Source of the DNA: Candidatus Heteroclostridium caecigallinarum
GTDB taxonomy: Bacteria; Bacillota; Clostridia; Christensenellales; CAG-314
Length of the DNA: 32,759 bases
Reading direction: 5' to 3'
Assembly: GCA_904419725.1 (NCBI GenBank)
Contig: CAJFSP010000013.1
Span: 1-32,759, forward strand
The notes below the pieces were generated by a model. It saw only the letters and a list, made by a program, of their open reading frames with translations, did no database searches and was not told the DNA's origin. Position numbers and translations under genes: made by a program. This document shows, piece after piece, positions 14,351 through 23,782 of this stretch. The stretch's first letter is position 1. Each line of letters starts with the position of its first letter.

Positions 14351-14806
14351 ATGATAAAAAACATATTGTTTGTGTGCACCGGCAACACATGCCGTTCGCC
14401 CATGGCGGAATTTATGCTTAAAGACGCCCTCAAAAAGAAAGGCGTAAAAGGCGTGAGAGTGGCTTCCGCCGGGCTCTGCGCCGATGAGTACGGCACCATT
14501 AACGAACTGGCAAAAAAAACGCTCAGAAAAAACGGCGTGGCGGTTAGAAAATTCAAGTCCAGACAGATTGACGGCGGAATGGTGGAAAAAGCCGACATGG
14601 TTTTGTGCATGACGCAAAATCACAAAAACGCTTTGCCGGAAATGGACAAAATCAAAACATTGGGCGAAGTGACGGATATGCCCGATATCGGCGACCCGTA
14701 CGGCGGCGGCGAGGCCGTGTACACTCTGTGCTATGCCCAGCTGAAAACCGAAATAGAAAAACTTGTGGAAACACTTTGGCCGGAAGAGTCAAAAACGAAA
14801 AATTGA
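14351..14806 (+). CDS. ywlE: low-molecular-weight protein phosphatase, YwlE-type (putative arginine phosphatase)
   Basis: The 151-residue product carries the phosphatase P-loop C9-TGNTC-R15-S16 and the general acid D115 in DIGDPYGG. Thr13 in the loop (CTGNTCRS) is the residue that in B. subtilis YwlE selects phospho-arginine over phospho-tyrosine, so a protein-arginine phosphatase is the better guess. That would oppose an McsB-type kinase, which is not in this window. AGGTGA precedes ATG 14351, and the gene follows ywlC by seven bases in the same transcript. It acts in the cytosol. Confidence 0.88.
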   Translation: MIKNILFVCTGNTCRSPMAEFMLKDALKKKGVKGVRVASAGLCADEYGTINELAKKTLRKNGVAVRKFKSRQIDGGMVEKADMVLCMTQNHKNALPEMDKIKTLGEVTDMPDIGDPYGGGEAVYTLCYAQLKTEIEKLVETLWPEESKTKN

Positions 14807-14814
14807 ATATTGAC

Positions 14815-14844
14815 TTGACTTTCAGGTTTAGTGTAAGGTATAAT
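14815..14844 (+). promoter_or_regulatory. promoter of the rpiB-upp-V-ATPase operon
   Basis: TTGACT (14815-14820) and TATAAT (14839-14844) are separated by 18 bp. No other convincing promoter is seen before the V-ATPase genes. Confidence 0.65.
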
Positions 14845-14885
14845 TTATTGTAGTTATTTTACTTTGGATATCTATGGAGACGCTC

Positions 14886-15329
14886 ATGAAAAAAATCGTC
14901 GTAGGCTGCGACCACGCCGCTCTTCAACTCAAAAACGCGGTAATAAGGCATCTGGAAGAAAGGGGCTGTGAAGTGACGGACGTCGGCACTTACACGGAAG
15001 ACTCGTGCGACTATCCCGATTACGGTTACGCCGCGGCGAAAAAAGTCGCCGACGGTGACGCCGACGCCGGCATTGTGATATGCGGCACAGGTATAGGCAT
15101 ATCGATATCGGCAAACAAGGTCAAAGGCATAAGGTGCGCTCTTTGCGGCGATTTGTTTTCCGCCGAGATGACCAGACGGCACAACGACGCCAACATGCTG
15201 GCGATGGGCGCGCGTGTCATAGACGAAAAACTGGCTCTTCAGATTGTGGACACTTTTCTCGACACGCCTTTCGAGGGCGGCAGGCATGAGCGCCGCGTCA
15301 GAAAAATGATGGATATAGAAAATAAATAG
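14886..15329 (+). CDS. rpiB: ribose-5-phosphate isomerase B
   Basis: RpiB interconverts ribose 5-phosphate and ribulose 5-phosphate. The 147-residue protein has the family hallmarks: VGCDHAA at the start, catalytic Cys65 in ICGTGIGISI, and TRRHNDANMLAMGARV with the His that opens the sugar ring. An ATG at 14874 would add four residues, but GGAG at 14877 lies properly spaced before ATG 14886, so the latter is taken. It is the first gene of a run that continues into upp and the V-ATPase genes. In Bacillus the same cluster (ywlF near ywlE and upp) is known. Confidence 0.95.
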   Translation: MKKIVVGCDHAALQLKNAVIRHLEERGCEVTDVGTYTEDSCDYPDYGYAAAKKVADGDADAGIVICGTGIGISISANKVKGIRCALCGDLFSAEMTRRHNDANMLAMGARVIDEKLALQIVDTFLDTPFEGGRHERRVRKMMDIENK

Positions 15330-15357
15330 GGTATTTTACCGATAAAGGGGAAACGCG

Positions 15358-15984
15358 ATGAATTGTATTGTCATGAACCATCCGCTCATAACGCACAAGG
15401 TGTCTTTGCTTAAAGACAAACAGACAGGGCCGAAAGATTTCAAGTCCATTGTCAAAGAAATTTCCATGCTGATGTGCTATGAACTGACAAGGGAACTTCC
15501 GCTCCGCGAGGCGGCAATCGAGTCGCCAATGGGCATCGTCAGGACGCAGATTATAGCGGGCAGAGCTATCGCGTTTGTGCCGATTCTGCGCGGCGGGCTG
15601 GGTATGCTGGACGGTCTTCTGGAACTTATGCCGAACGCTAAAGTTGGGCACATAGGCGCTTACCGCGACCCCGAGACGAAAAACGCCGTTGTGTATTATG
15701 AAAAACTGCCCGACGACGTGGAAGAAAGAGAAGTCATTATATGCGACCCGATGCTCGCCACCGGCGGGCTCGCGTGCGAAACTATCGCCCACGTTAAAAA
15801 AACGGGCTGCAAAAGCATAAAATTTCTTACGCTCATCGCCAGCAGACAGGGCGTCGAGCGTGTGAACGCCGCCCATCCCGACGTTACGGTTTATTGTGCC
15901 GGCATGGTTGACGGACTTGACGAAAACGGCTTTATAGCGGGCGGTTTCGGCGATATCGGAGCAAGGTTGTTCGGGACTAAGTAA
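15358..15984 (+). CDS. upp: uracil phosphoribosyltransferase
   Basis: The enzyme joins uracil to PRPP to give UMP in pyrimidine salvage. The 208-residue protein has ITHKVSLLKDKQTGPKDF at its N-terminus, the ILRGGLGM loop, the PRPP-binding VIICDPMLATGG (about 125-136), and the uracil-binding C-terminal GFIAGGFGDIGARLFGTK. Length is normal. AAAGGGGAAACGCG precedes ATG 15358. It lies between rpiB (both touch PRPP supply) and the first V-ATPase gene, which starts five bases after its stop, so it is co-transcribed with the ATPase. Confidence 0.96.
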   Translation: MNCIVMNHPLITHKVSLLKDKQTGPKDFKSIVKEISMLMCYELTRELPLREAAIESPMGIVRTQIIAGRAIAFVPILRGGLGMLDGLLELMPNAKVGHIGAYRDPETKNAVVYYEKLPDDVEEREVIICDPMLATGGLACETIAHVKKTGCKSIKFLTLIASRQGVERVNAAHPDVTVYCAGMVDGLDENGFIAGGFGDIGARLFGTK

Positions 15985-15988
15985 AATT

Positions 15989-16309
15989 ATGGTCAAAGAA
16001 ATTGTTGATTGCATAGTCGACGCGGAAAAAACCGCCGAAGAAATGATAGCGGCCGCCAGGGAAGAGGCGAAAAACACGCTGTTCGAGGCGCAGAACGCCG
16101 CCGACAATATGCGGGAGGCGTCGAGAGCCGATAACAAGCAGACGGCAAAGGCGCTGGCTGTCAAAGCGGAAAAGGAAGCCGACATCAAAGCGGCGGAAGT
16201 ATATTCGAAGGGCAAAAGCGAAGCCGACGAAGCGGCGGAAAAATACAGGCGCAATCTCGGCAAGGCGTCGGATTTTGTGGTCGGGAGATTTATTGACAGA
16301 TGGCAATAG
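15989..16309 (+). CDS. ntpF: V-type ATPase peripheral-stalk subunit (NtpF / subunit G-like)
   Basis: The 106-residue protein is one long Ala/Glu/Lys-rich helix (EKTAEEMIAAAREEAKNT and similar), as expected for the right-handed coiled-coil partner of subunit E in the stator stalk. Its identity rests on position as the first gene of the V-ATPase operon and on composition, because these helices diverge fast. It starts five bases after upp and overlaps the next gene by 10 bp. The ribosome site is weak, so translation may depend on coupling. Confidence 0.8.
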   Translation: MVKEIVDCIVDAEKTAEEMIAAAREEAKNTLFEAQNAADNMREASRADNKQTAKALAVKAEKEADIKAAEVYSKGKSEADEAAEKYRRNLGKASDFVVGRFIDRWQ

Positions 16310-18246
16310 CCAAAATGCGCAGAATGACGCTGATAGGTCTTGACGCGAAGCGAGCCGATACGGTGGACGCTTTGGCGGATTTGTCCTGCGCTCATATTAT
16401 CGAAACAAGATACGAAAATATCGTTAATAACGTGGACGAGCAATGCCGCGACGAGATGCGAAGCAAAATGTCGAAGGTATGTGATTGCTTGTCCTTTATT
16501 AAATTATGCGGGGAAATTTCCGTTTCCCTCGGTCTTGAAAAGAAAGCGAAAAATCCTTACAAGGGGCACAGGGTGGACATTTCTTTCCGTGACCTTGCCG
16601 CTTTCAGGGCAAGGGAAGAAGAGCTGCTGTCGGCTGTCGCCGAAGCGGAAAGTCTGTCGGAAACGTATTTCGCCGCCGAAGGGCAAAAGCAGAAAATAAA
16701 AGCCGAAATCGCGGAAATCGCGCCGTATCTGAAAATGGACATGCCGTTTTCGGCGGTAAAAGACACGGCGCATACGTCGGCTTATCTCGGCGTGATTCCG
16801 CTGCCCGGCGATAAGGCGGAAACCCTTCTGGAAGATGTCGGGGCGCAGATTGACGTAATAGACACGGACGGCAAATCTTTCAGCGTGATTTACGCCGTGT
16901 GCCTTAAAACCGACGCGCAAAAGACGGGCGAAAGACTCGCGGCGGCGGGTCTGACGCCGTGCAGGCTCGAATACGACGCGACGCCGTCCGAGCAGACCGC
17001 GCGCCTGCAAGCCGAATATGGCGAACTTGACAGGCAATCGGTTGAAGCGGTGAAAAAAGCGGCGGGCTATTTCGAGTTGTCGTCCGACCTGAAAATTCTG
17101 CACGATTATTACGACGTGGCGCTCAGGAAAAGCGACGCCGACGGAAATCTCGGCAAAACCAAAAAGACTTTTCTGCTGGAAGCGTGGGTGCCGGCTGACA
17201 AAGAAGACGTCGTCGCGCGGAAAATGGACGAAATTCTGGACGTGAAAGTCATTGACTTCCGTGACCCGCTGGACGACGAAAAACCGCCGACTCTCACGGT
17301 AAACAATAAAATCGTGGCGCCTTATGAGGAAATAACCAACATGTATTCCGTGCCGGATTACAGAGAGCGCGACCCGAACTCGTTTGTCGCTGTGTTTTTC
17401 TTTGTGTTTTTCGGCGTGATGCTGGGCGACGCCGGTTACGGAATTCTGCTGACGATAGGCGCGCTGCTCCTGGCGAAAATCATAAAACCCGCCAAAGGCA
17501 TGCGCAATCTTATTTACGTTATAGCAATGGGCGGAATAAGCACCGTGTTCTGGGGCATTATGTTCGGCGGGTGGTTCTCCATCGATACGTCGGGCACGGT
17601 ATTCGAGCCGCTGCTGTTCAGCCCGCTCGACAATCCGATAGGGTTTGTCGCTATGGCTCTGGCGCTGGGCGCCGTGCAGATATGCACGGGCATGGTGCTC
17701 AGCGGAGTGGCAAAGTGGCAGAAAGGCAGCCCGTTGGACGGCATTCTGGATGATTTTCTGTGGGTGCTGTTTTTCGCTTTCGGCGGAACGCTCGCCGTGG
17801 GCATGGCTCTTGGCGTAAGCGTGCTGGGCGACGTCGGGCTGTACGGAATGCTGGGCAGTCTGGCGCTGGTGCTGTTTACGGCCGGGCGGCACAAAAAAGG
17901 CTTTTTCGGCAAAGTCGTGGGCGGCCTTGGCGGACTTTACAAAGTCATCGGTTTTGTTTCCGACCTTTTGAGTTATCTCAGGCTGTTCGGTCTCGGTCTG
18001 GCGACGGGCGTCATCGGCATGGTGTTCAACGAAATCGCCGGTATTTTTACAGGACCGATAGGCGTTGTCTGTGCCGTTATCGTGCTGCTTGTGGGGCACA
18101 CGCTCAACGTGGCGGTAAACGTGCTGGGCGCGTATGTGCACGACAGCAGACTGCAATTTATAGAATTCTTTTCGAGGTTTTACACCGGCGAGGGCTATCT
18201 GTTCAGCCCGATTGTCGGTGAAACGAAATACACCAATATCAACTGA
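16300..18246 (+). CDS. ntpI: V-type ATPase subunit I (a subunit)
   Basis: This 648-residue membrane subunit forms the ion half-channels and anchors the stators. A soluble coiled N-terminal half (1 to about 350) precedes seven or eight membrane helices, beginning with FVAVFFFVFFGVMLGDAGYG (near 365). R561 in SYLRLFGLGLAT is the conserved channel arginine, and HTLNVAVNVLGAYVHDSRLQ ends the membrane part as in all family members. Length is typical. GGGAG precedes ATG 16300, inside the 3' end of the previous gene. Confidence 0.95.
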   Translation: MAIAKMRRMTLIGLDAKRADTVDALADLSCAHIIETRYENIVNNVDEQCRDEMRSKMSKVCDCLSFIKLCGEISVSLGLEKKAKNPYKGHRVDISFRDLAAFRAREEELLSAVAEAESLSETYFAAEGQKQKIKAEIAEIAPYLKMDMPFSAVKDTAHTSAYLGVIPLPGDKAETLLEDVGAQIDVIDTDGKSFSVIYAVCLKTDAQKTGERLAAAGLTPCRLEYDATPSEQTARLQAEYGELDRQSVEAVKKAAGYFELSSDLKILHDYYDVALRKSDADGNLGKTKKTFLLEAWVPADKEDVVARKMDEILDVKVIDFRDPLDDEKPPTLTVNNKIVAPYEEITNMYSVPDYRERDPNSFVAVFFFVFFGVMLGDAGYGILLTIGALLLAKIIKPAKGMRNLIYVIAMGGISTVFWGIMFGGWFSIDTSGTVFEPLLFSPLDNPIGFVAMALALGAVQICTGMVLSGVAKWQKGSPLDGILDDFLWVLFFAFGGTLAVGMALGVSVLGDVGLYGMLGSLALVLFTAGRHKKGFFGKVVGGLGGLYKVIGFVSDLLSYLRLFGLGLATGVIGMVFNEIAGIFTGPIGVVCAVIVLLVGHTLNVAVNVLGAYVHDSRLQFIEFFSRFYTGEGYLFSPIVGETKYTNIN

Positions 18247-18257
18247 CGGAGGTACTT

Positions 18258-18734
18258 ATGTTTACAACTGGCCATTATCTGGGATTTCTCGGCGTGGCAA
18301 TCGCCGTGGTATTTTCGGGCTTCGGGTCGGCTCTCGGCGTCGCCAAGGCGGGGCAGGCGCTCGCGGGTGTGTGCGCCGAAAAACCCGACAGATTTTCCAA
18401 ATGTCTTTTGCTGGAATTGCTTCCGGCGACGCAGGGCCTTTACGGCTTCATCATCGGCTTTCTTATTCTTCTGAGAATGGGCGTGCTGGGCGGTCTTGCC
18501 GAACTCAGCGTCGAGCAGGGCATAGGTTTTCTCATCAGCGGCATACCTGTCGGCCTGGTGGGGCTCGTCAGCGCCATTTATCAGGGCAAAGTCGCCGCGG
18601 CGGGCATAGTTATGGTGGGCAAACGCCCTGAAATGCTGGGCAGAGCCATGACTTCCACCGCCATAGTGGAAATGTACGCGATTTTCTCGCTCATCATTTC
18701 CTTCTTCCTGTGCTTCATGGGAGTTATCCAGTAA
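18258..18734 (+). CDS. ntpK: V-type ATPase subunit K (proteolipid c ring), sodium-site signature
   Basis: The 158-residue protein has four membrane helices (two hairpins). Every side chain that binds Na+ in Enterococcus hirae NtpK has a counterpart: L55, T58 and Q59 in LLPATQG, Q109 in YQGKVAAAG, and E138 in AIVEMYAI. Only the second hairpin carries the ion-site glutamate, as in other V-type two-hairpin subunits. An ATPase pumping Na+ out is therefore likely, though the direction in the cell cannot be told. ACGGAGG precedes ATG 18258. Confidence 0.95.
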   Translation: MFTTGHYLGFLGVAIAVVFSGFGSALGVAKAGQALAGVCAEKPDRFSKCLLLELLPATQGLYGFIIGFLILLRMGVLGGLAELSVEQGIGFLISGIPVGLVGLVSAIYQGKVAAAGIVMVGKRPEMLGRAMTSTAIVEMYAIFSLIISFFLCFMGVIQ

Positions 18735-18749
18735 CGATACGGAGCGTTT

Positions 18750-19325
18750 ATGAAAGGTAAAGAAGCCATAATAGACAGCATAATAAGCGACGCCGAGGCG
18801 CAGGCCGCCGAAATAAAGGCCGAAGCCGACGCCAAAGCGCGGGAGATAACTTCCGCGGCGGCCGCCGATGCCAAAAAAGCGGCGGCGGACGTTGTTGCGA
18901 AAGCCGCCGAAAACGCCGCGCTTACGGCAAAGAGAAAAACAGCCGCCGCGTCGGCGGAAGCGTCGAAATATTTTCTTTCGCTGAAGCAGGGACTGATGGA
19001 CGAATGTTTTTCAACCGCCCTGAAAAAACTGCGCGCCCTTGACGATAAAAAGTATCTTTCGGTTATCGGCGCGCTGCTGACCGAGGCGGAAGGCGGCGAA
19101 AAAATTATTATCGCGAAAAGAGACAAAGGGCTCATCACCGGGAAGTTTGTGGAAAGCGTTCTCAAAGGCAAGAAGTTTACTTTGTCGGCGGAGGGGGATT
19201 TTACCGGCGGCGTAATTCTGTCTTCCGACAAATACGACGTCAACCTGACTTTCGAGGCGCTGTTGTCAGAAATGAGGGAAGACGGCGCCGGTGAAGTCGC
19301 CGAGATTCTGTTCGGGGAAAAATAA
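18750..19325 (+). CDS. ntpE: V-type ATPase subunit E
   Basis: The 191-residue subunit E forms the peripheral stalk with the subunit at 15989. Residues 1 to about 80 are a long Ala/Glu/Lys coiled coil. The C-terminal globular part ends with the family-like FTGGVILSSDKYDVNLTFEA segment. It follows ntpK by 15 bp with GGAG before ATG 18750, and its stop overlaps the next start by one base. Confidence 0.9.
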   Translation: MKGKEAIIDSIISDAEAQAAEIKAEADAKAREITSAAAADAKKAAADVVAKAAENAALTAKRKTAAASAEASKYFLSLKQGLMDECFSTALKKLRALDDKKYLSVIGALLTEAEGGEKIIIAKRDKGLITGKFVESVLKGKKFTLSAEGDFTGGVILSSDKYDVNLTFEALLSEMREDGAGEVAEILFGEK

Positions 19326-20317
19326 TGCAGGCGAGTTATCTTTACGCGTCGGGAAGCGCCGCGATACTTACGACAAAACTGCTTTCCGATGAAAAAATCA
19401 GGCGCGTCGCCGAATCAAAAGACACGGATGAAGCGCTGCGGTTGCTGTTTGAAGCGGGTTACGCCGACGGCGTCGCCATGACTTCCGCCGATTTCGAAGA
19501 AGTGCTTGCCGCGCAGATGAGGCAGGCGGCGGAGTTTGTGTCGGAAAACACGGCTGACAGAGCCGCCACCGATTGTTTTCTGCTGCGCGCCGATTATCTC
19601 AACGCTAAAATGGCGATGAAATGTAAATACGCGCGCAAAACACCGGCGGCGTACGCTTACGGCGGACTGTTTGACGGGCAGAAACTGTTCGAGAGCCTTT
19701 CGCGCGACGATTACTCCGCTCTTCCGCCCGAAATGGCGGAGGCGCTTGGCAAAATCGACGAAAAGTTTTTCGAAGGGGACAGAAACCCGGCGGTTGTGGA
19801 CGACATTCTCGACACGGCGTATTACGGACATGTTTCGGCCCTGCTGAAAAACTGCGGCAGCAAAGCGGTGAAAGATTATTTCGCCGCCGAGGCGGACACT
19901 AAAAATCTCATCAATTTTTTCAGGTGTCTTAAAGCGGGGTTCGGCAAAGAGACGTTTGACGGCGTTTTTGCCGCATGCGGAAAAATCCCGCGCGGGTTTT
20001 TTGACGAGATGTTTGCCTCAAACGGCGAAAAAGCGGCAGAAAACCTGCCTTGCGATGAGTATAGGGACTTTTTGGAAATATTGCTGCGCGAATACAAAAG
20101 CGGCGTAGCCATGGCTGAAAGCGAGGCGCGCGCCGCCGATTTAAAAAAGAAAATAATGTATTCGGCGAAAGACAACATAGAAGGCATAGAGCCGCTTGTG
20201 TATTATTATCTCGGCAAACAGACCGAGACGGAAAACATAAGGCTTATTTTGGTTTGTCTGAAAAACCGTGTGGACAAAAAAGAAATTGTCAAGAGGCTGC
20301 GTGAATCTTATGTATAA
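19325..20317 (+). CDS. ntpC: V-type ATPase subunit C (d subunit)
   Basis: The 330-residue, all-helical subunit sits as a funnel between the central rotor and the membrane ring. The family is recognised from YLYASGSAAILTTKLLS at the N-terminus, KDTDEALRLLFEAGY, the ADYLNAKMAMK helix, the later DTKNLINFFRCLKAG, and the C-terminal EPLVYYYLGKQTETENIRLI. Length is normal. GGGGAAAAATA precedes ATG 19325. It overlaps the following gene by 8 bp. Confidence 0.93.
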   Translation: MQASYLYASGSAAILTTKLLSDEKIRRVAESKDTDEALRLLFEAGYADGVAMTSADFEEVLAAQMRQAAEFVSENTADRAATDCFLLRADYLNAKMAMKCKYARKTPAAYAYGGLFDGQKLFESLSRDDYSALPPEMAEALGKIDEKFFEGDRNPAVVDDILDTAYYGHVSALLKNCGSKAVKDYFAAEADTKNLINFFRCLKAGFGKETFDGVFAACGKIPRGFFDEMFASNGEKAAENLPCDEYRDFLEILLREYKSGVAMAESEARAADLKKKIMYSAKDNIEGIEPLVYYYLGKQTETENIRLILVCLKNRVDKKEIVKRLRESYV

Positions 20318-20636
20318 CAGAGTGGGCGTCATAGGCGACGGAGACAGTATTCTGGCGTTCAAGGCGGTGGGCATGGAAGTTTTCGCCGCTGACAGCGGCG
20401 AGCAGGCCAGAGAATGGCTCAAAGAGCTGTCAAAGCAGGACTTCGCCGTGCTGTTTATCACCGAACAGTACGCCGCTGCCAACGAGGATTTGCTTCAGAA
20501 GGCAAAGACAAAACCTTTCCCCGCGATAGTGGCGATACCGACCAGCCGCGGCTCGACGGGCTACGGGCTGGAAAGCGTCAGAAAGGACGTGGAAAAGGCA
20601 ATCGGCGCGGATATACTGTTTAATAGAGAGGACTGA
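20310..20636 (+). CDS. ntpG: V-type ATPase subunit F (NtpG)
   Basis: This 108-residue central-stalk subunit couples the catalytic head to the ring. It begins MYNRVGVIGDGDSILAFKAV, the typical family N-terminus, and contains FAVLFITEQYA and KPFPAIVAIPTSRGSTGYGL. A longer frame from 20268 exists, but the family match begins at ATG 20310, inside the end of the preceding gene, so translational coupling is likely. It is followed by ntpA after three bases. Confidence 0.93.
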   Translation: MYNRVGVIGDGDSILAFKAVGMEVFAADSGEQAREWLKELSKQDFAVLFITEQYAAANEDLLQKAKTKPFPAIVAIPTSRGSTGYGLESVRKDVEKAIGADILFNRED

Positions 20637-20639
20637 CAA

Positions 20640-22397
20640 ATGCAAGGAAGAATAGTTAAAATATCCGGACCGCTCATAGTGGCGGAAAATATGGCCGACG
20701 TTGAAATGTACGACGTCGTCAAAGTTTCCGACAGACAACTTATAGGCGAAGTTATCGAACTGAGGGGCGACAGGGCGTCCATACAGGTATACGAAGAAAC
20801 CGCCGGGCTTAAACCGGGCGACGCCGTCGTGTCGACGGGGGCGCCGCTGTCGGTGGAACTTGCGCCGGGACTTATAGAAGGCATATTCGACGGCATACAG
20901 CGTCCGCTGGAAAAACTTTACGAATTGTCTGGCGACCGCATAGGCCGCGGCGTTACCGTTTCCGCCGTCGACCACCGGAAACTGTGGGAGTTTGTGCCTG
21001 AGGTCAAAAAGGGCGACAAGGTCGGCCCCGGCGACATTCTCGGCACCGTGCAGGAAACGGGGCTTGTCGAGCACAGAATCATGGTGCCTTACGGCGTAAG
21101 CGGCACGGTGTGCGCAATAGCGGAAAAGAGCATGTATAACGTCGACGAGGTAATCGCCGAAATCAAAACAGCGGACGGCGTGAAAAAACTCACCATGTTG
21201 CAGAAATGGCCTGTCCGAAAAGGCAGACCGTATGTCGAAAAACTCACTCCTGGCGAACCGATGATAACGGGGCAAAGGGTGATAGACACGCTGTTTCCTA
21301 TCGCCAAGGGCGGCGTCGCCGCCGTGCCCGGGCCTTTCGGCAGCGGAAAAACCGTGGTGCAGCACCAGCTCGCCAAGTGGGCGGACGCGCAGATTATCGT
21401 GTATATCGGCTGCGGCGAGCGCGGCAACGAGATGACTGACGTTCTAAACGAGTTTCCCACCCTGACCGACCCGAAAACCGGTCAGCCGCTTATGAAACGC
21501 ACCGTGCTTATAGCAAACACGTCGGACATGCCCGTCGCGGCGAGGGAAGCCTCGATTTATACGGGTATAACCATAGCGGAATATTTCAGGGACATGGGCT
21601 ATACCGTCGCCATCATGGCGGACAGTACGTCGCGCTGGGCGGAGGCGCTCAGGGAAATGTCGGGCAGGCTGGAAGAAATGCCGGGCGAAGAAGGATATCC
21701 CGCTTATCTGTCGAGCAGGCTGGCGGAGTTTTACGAGCGCGCGGGCGTGGTCAAAACTCTCGGCGGCAGGACGGGCGCGATAACGGCGATTGGCGCCGTG
21801 TCGCCTCCCGGCGGCGACCTGTCGGAGCCTGTTTCGCAGGCGACGCTGCGCATAGTCAAGGTCTTTTGGGGGCTGTCGGCTTCGCTGGCGTATAAAAGAC
21901 ACTTTCCGGCAATCGACTGGATGCAGAGTTACTCGCTGTATTCCGCGCGGCTGGACGAATGGTTCAACGACAACGTGGCGGCGGATTTTTCGGCGCTGAA
22001 AGCCGAAACCAACCGTCTTTTGCAGGAAGAAGCGGAACTTGACGAAATAGTCCGCCTTGTCGGTATGGACGCCCTTTCGCCGAAAGACCGCCTTACAATG
22101 GAAGCCGCAAAATCGGTCAGGGAAGACTATCTGCACCAAAACGCTTTTCATGAAGTGGACACATATACATCGCTTGAAAAACAATACAAAATGCTGAGGC
22201 TTATTCTCGATTGCTACAAACTCAGCCTGTCGCTGCTGGGCGGCGACGTTGAACTCGACGATATACTCAAAATGCCTGTCAGGGAAAAAATCGGCAGGGC
22301 AAAGTATATCGGCGAAGACAATCTGGCGGAATTTGACGGCATAGCGGCTCAGCTCAGGCGCGAAATAGCCGAACTCAAAGACAAAGGAGAACGATGA
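20640..22397 (+). CDS. ntpA: V-type ATPase catalytic subunit A
   Basis: The 585-residue catalytic subunit hydrolyses ATP in the A3B3 head. Visible are the N-terminal beta-barrel (1-70), the V-type insertion (about 115-190), the P-loop GPFGSGKT at 231-238, the [13 protein letters not shown] region, the [20 protein letters not shown] catalytic segment, and the C-terminal helical domain with [18 protein letters not shown]. All is standard, with no inteins or gaps. GAGAGGAC precedes ATG 20640. It overlaps ntpB by 4 bp. Confidence 0.97.
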   Translation: MQGRIVKISGPLIVAENMADVEMYDVVKVSDRQLIGEVIELRGDRASIQVYEETAGLKPGDAVVSTGAPLSVELAPGLIEGIFDGIQRPLEKLYELSGDRIGRGVTVSAVDHRKLWEFVPEVKKGDKVGPGDILGTVQETGLVEHRIMVPYGVSGTVCAIAEKSMYNVDEVIAEIKTADGVKKLTMLQKWPVRKGRPYVEKLTPGEPMITGQRVIDTLFPIAKGGVAAVPGPFGSGKTVVQHQLAKWADAQIIVYIGCGERGNEMTDVLNEFPTLTDPKTGQPLMKRTVLIANTSDMPVAAREASIYTGITIAEYFRDMGYTVAIMADSTSRWAEALREMSGRLEEMPGEEGYPAYLSSRLAEFYERAGVVKTLGGRTGAITAIGAVSPPGGDLSEPVSQATLRIVKVFWGLSASLAYKRHFPAIDWMQSYSLYSARLDEWFNDNVAADFSALKAETNRLLQEEAELDEIVRLVGMDALSPKDRLTMEAAKSVREDYLHQNAFHEVDTYTSLEKQYKMLRLILDCYKLSLSLLGGDVELDDILKMPVREKIGRAKYIGEDNLAEFDGIAAQLRREIAELKDKGER

Positions 22398-23779
22398 TGC
22401 TCAAAGAATATAAAACCATAAAAGAAGTCGTCGGGCCTTTGATGCTTGTGGAAGGCGTTGACGGCGCTTCTTATGACGGACTTGTGGAAATAACCCAGGC
22501 CAACGGCGAAGTGCGCCGCGGCAAAGTGCTGGAAGTCAACGGCGACAGGGCGCTGGTGCAGTTGTTCGAGGGCACGCAGGGGCTGAAAATTTCCACCGCC
22601 AAGGCGAGATTTCTCGGCAGGGGGCTGGAACTCGGCGTGGGCATGGATATGCTGGGCAGGGTGTTTTCCGGCATGGGCGAACCGATAGACGGCGCGCCGG
22701 CCATTATTCCGGACAAAAAAATGGACATCAACGGCCAGCCGATTAACCCTTTCGCCAGGGATTACCCGAACGAGTTTATACAGACGGGCGTGTCGGCAAT
22801 CGACGGCCTCAACACGCTGGTAAGGGGGCAGAAACTGCCTGTGTTTTCGGCAAGCGGACTTCCGCACGCCGACCTCGCCGCTCAGATTGCCCGCCAGGCA
22901 AAGGTGCGCGGAGGCGACGAGCAGTTCGCCGTAGTTTTCGCGGCGATGGGCATCACCTTTGAGGAAGCCGACTTTTTTATAAGCGATTTCAAAAAGACGG
23001 GCGCCATACACAGGGCGGTGCTGTTCGTCAATCTGGCAAACGACCCCGCAATCGAGCGCATTTCCACACCGAGAATGGCTCTGACGGCGGCGGAATATCT
23101 CGCTTTCGAAAAGGATATGCACGTTCTGGTCATCATGACCGATTTCACGAACTACGCCGAAGCGCTGCGCGAAACTTCCGCCGCGCGAAAAGAAGTGCCG
23201 GGCAGAAGGGGCTATCCGGGCTATCTCTACACCAATCTCGCCACGATTTACGAAAGGGCGGGGCGCATAAAGGGCAAAAAAGGCTCGATAACGCAGATAC
23301 CTATCCTCACCATGCCGGAAGAAGACAAAACGCACCCGATACCCGACCTTACGGGTTACATCACGGAGGGGCAGATTATCCTTTCGCGCGAACTGTACAA
23401 CAAGGGGTGCAATCCGCCGATTGACGTTTTGCCGTCGCTTTCGCGTCTTAAAGACAAAGGCATAGGCGAAGGCAAGACCCGCGAGGATCACTCCAACGTG
23501 ATGAACCAGCTTTTCGCCTGCTACGCCCGCGGTAAAGAGTCCAAGGAACTCGCGGCGATTCTCGGTGAAAGCGCGCTCACCGACATAGACAAACTTTACG
23601 CGGAATTCGCCGCCGAGTTTGAGGAAAAATATATTTCGCAGGGTTATGACACCGACAGAAGCATTGAGGAAACGCTGGACCTCGGCTGGAGTCTGCTGGG
23701 CATTCTGCCGCGCGGCGAACTTAAACGTATCGACGACAAGTATCTCGACAAATATTACAAACCGAGAGAACAAAGGTAA
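22394..23779 (+). CDS. ntpB: V-type ATPase regulatory subunit B
   Basis: The 461-residue non-catalytic head subunit lacks a P-loop, as expected. It has the family stretches [35 protein letters not shown], the [10 protein letters not shown] region, [20 protein letters not shown], and the arginine-finger [19 protein letters not shown]. Two adjacent ATGs (22394 and 22397) follow AAAGGAGA, and either may be used. The start overlaps the end of ntpA. Confidence 0.96.
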   Translation: MMLKEYKTIKEVVGPLMLVEGVDGASYDGLVEITQANGEVRRGKVLEVNGDRALVQLFEGTQGLKISTAKARFLGRGLELGVGMDMLGRVFSGMGEPIDGAPAIIPDKKMDINGQPINPFARDYPNEFIQTGVSAIDGLNTLVRGQKLPVFSASGLPHADLAAQIARQAKVRGGDEQFAVVFAAMGITFEEADFFISDFKKTGAIHRAVLFVNLANDPAIERISTPRMALTAAEYLAFEKDMHVLVIMTDFTNYAEALRETSAARKEVPGRRGYPGYLYTNLATIYERAGRIKGKKGSITQIPILTMPEEDKTHPIPDLTGYITEGQIILSRELYNKGCNPPIDVLPSLSRLKDKGIGEGKTREDHSNVMNQLFACYARGKESKELAAILGESALTDIDKLYAEFAAEFEEKYISQGYDTDRSIEETLDLGWSLLGILPRGELKRIDDKYLDKYYKPREQR

Positions 23780-23782
23780 CAT

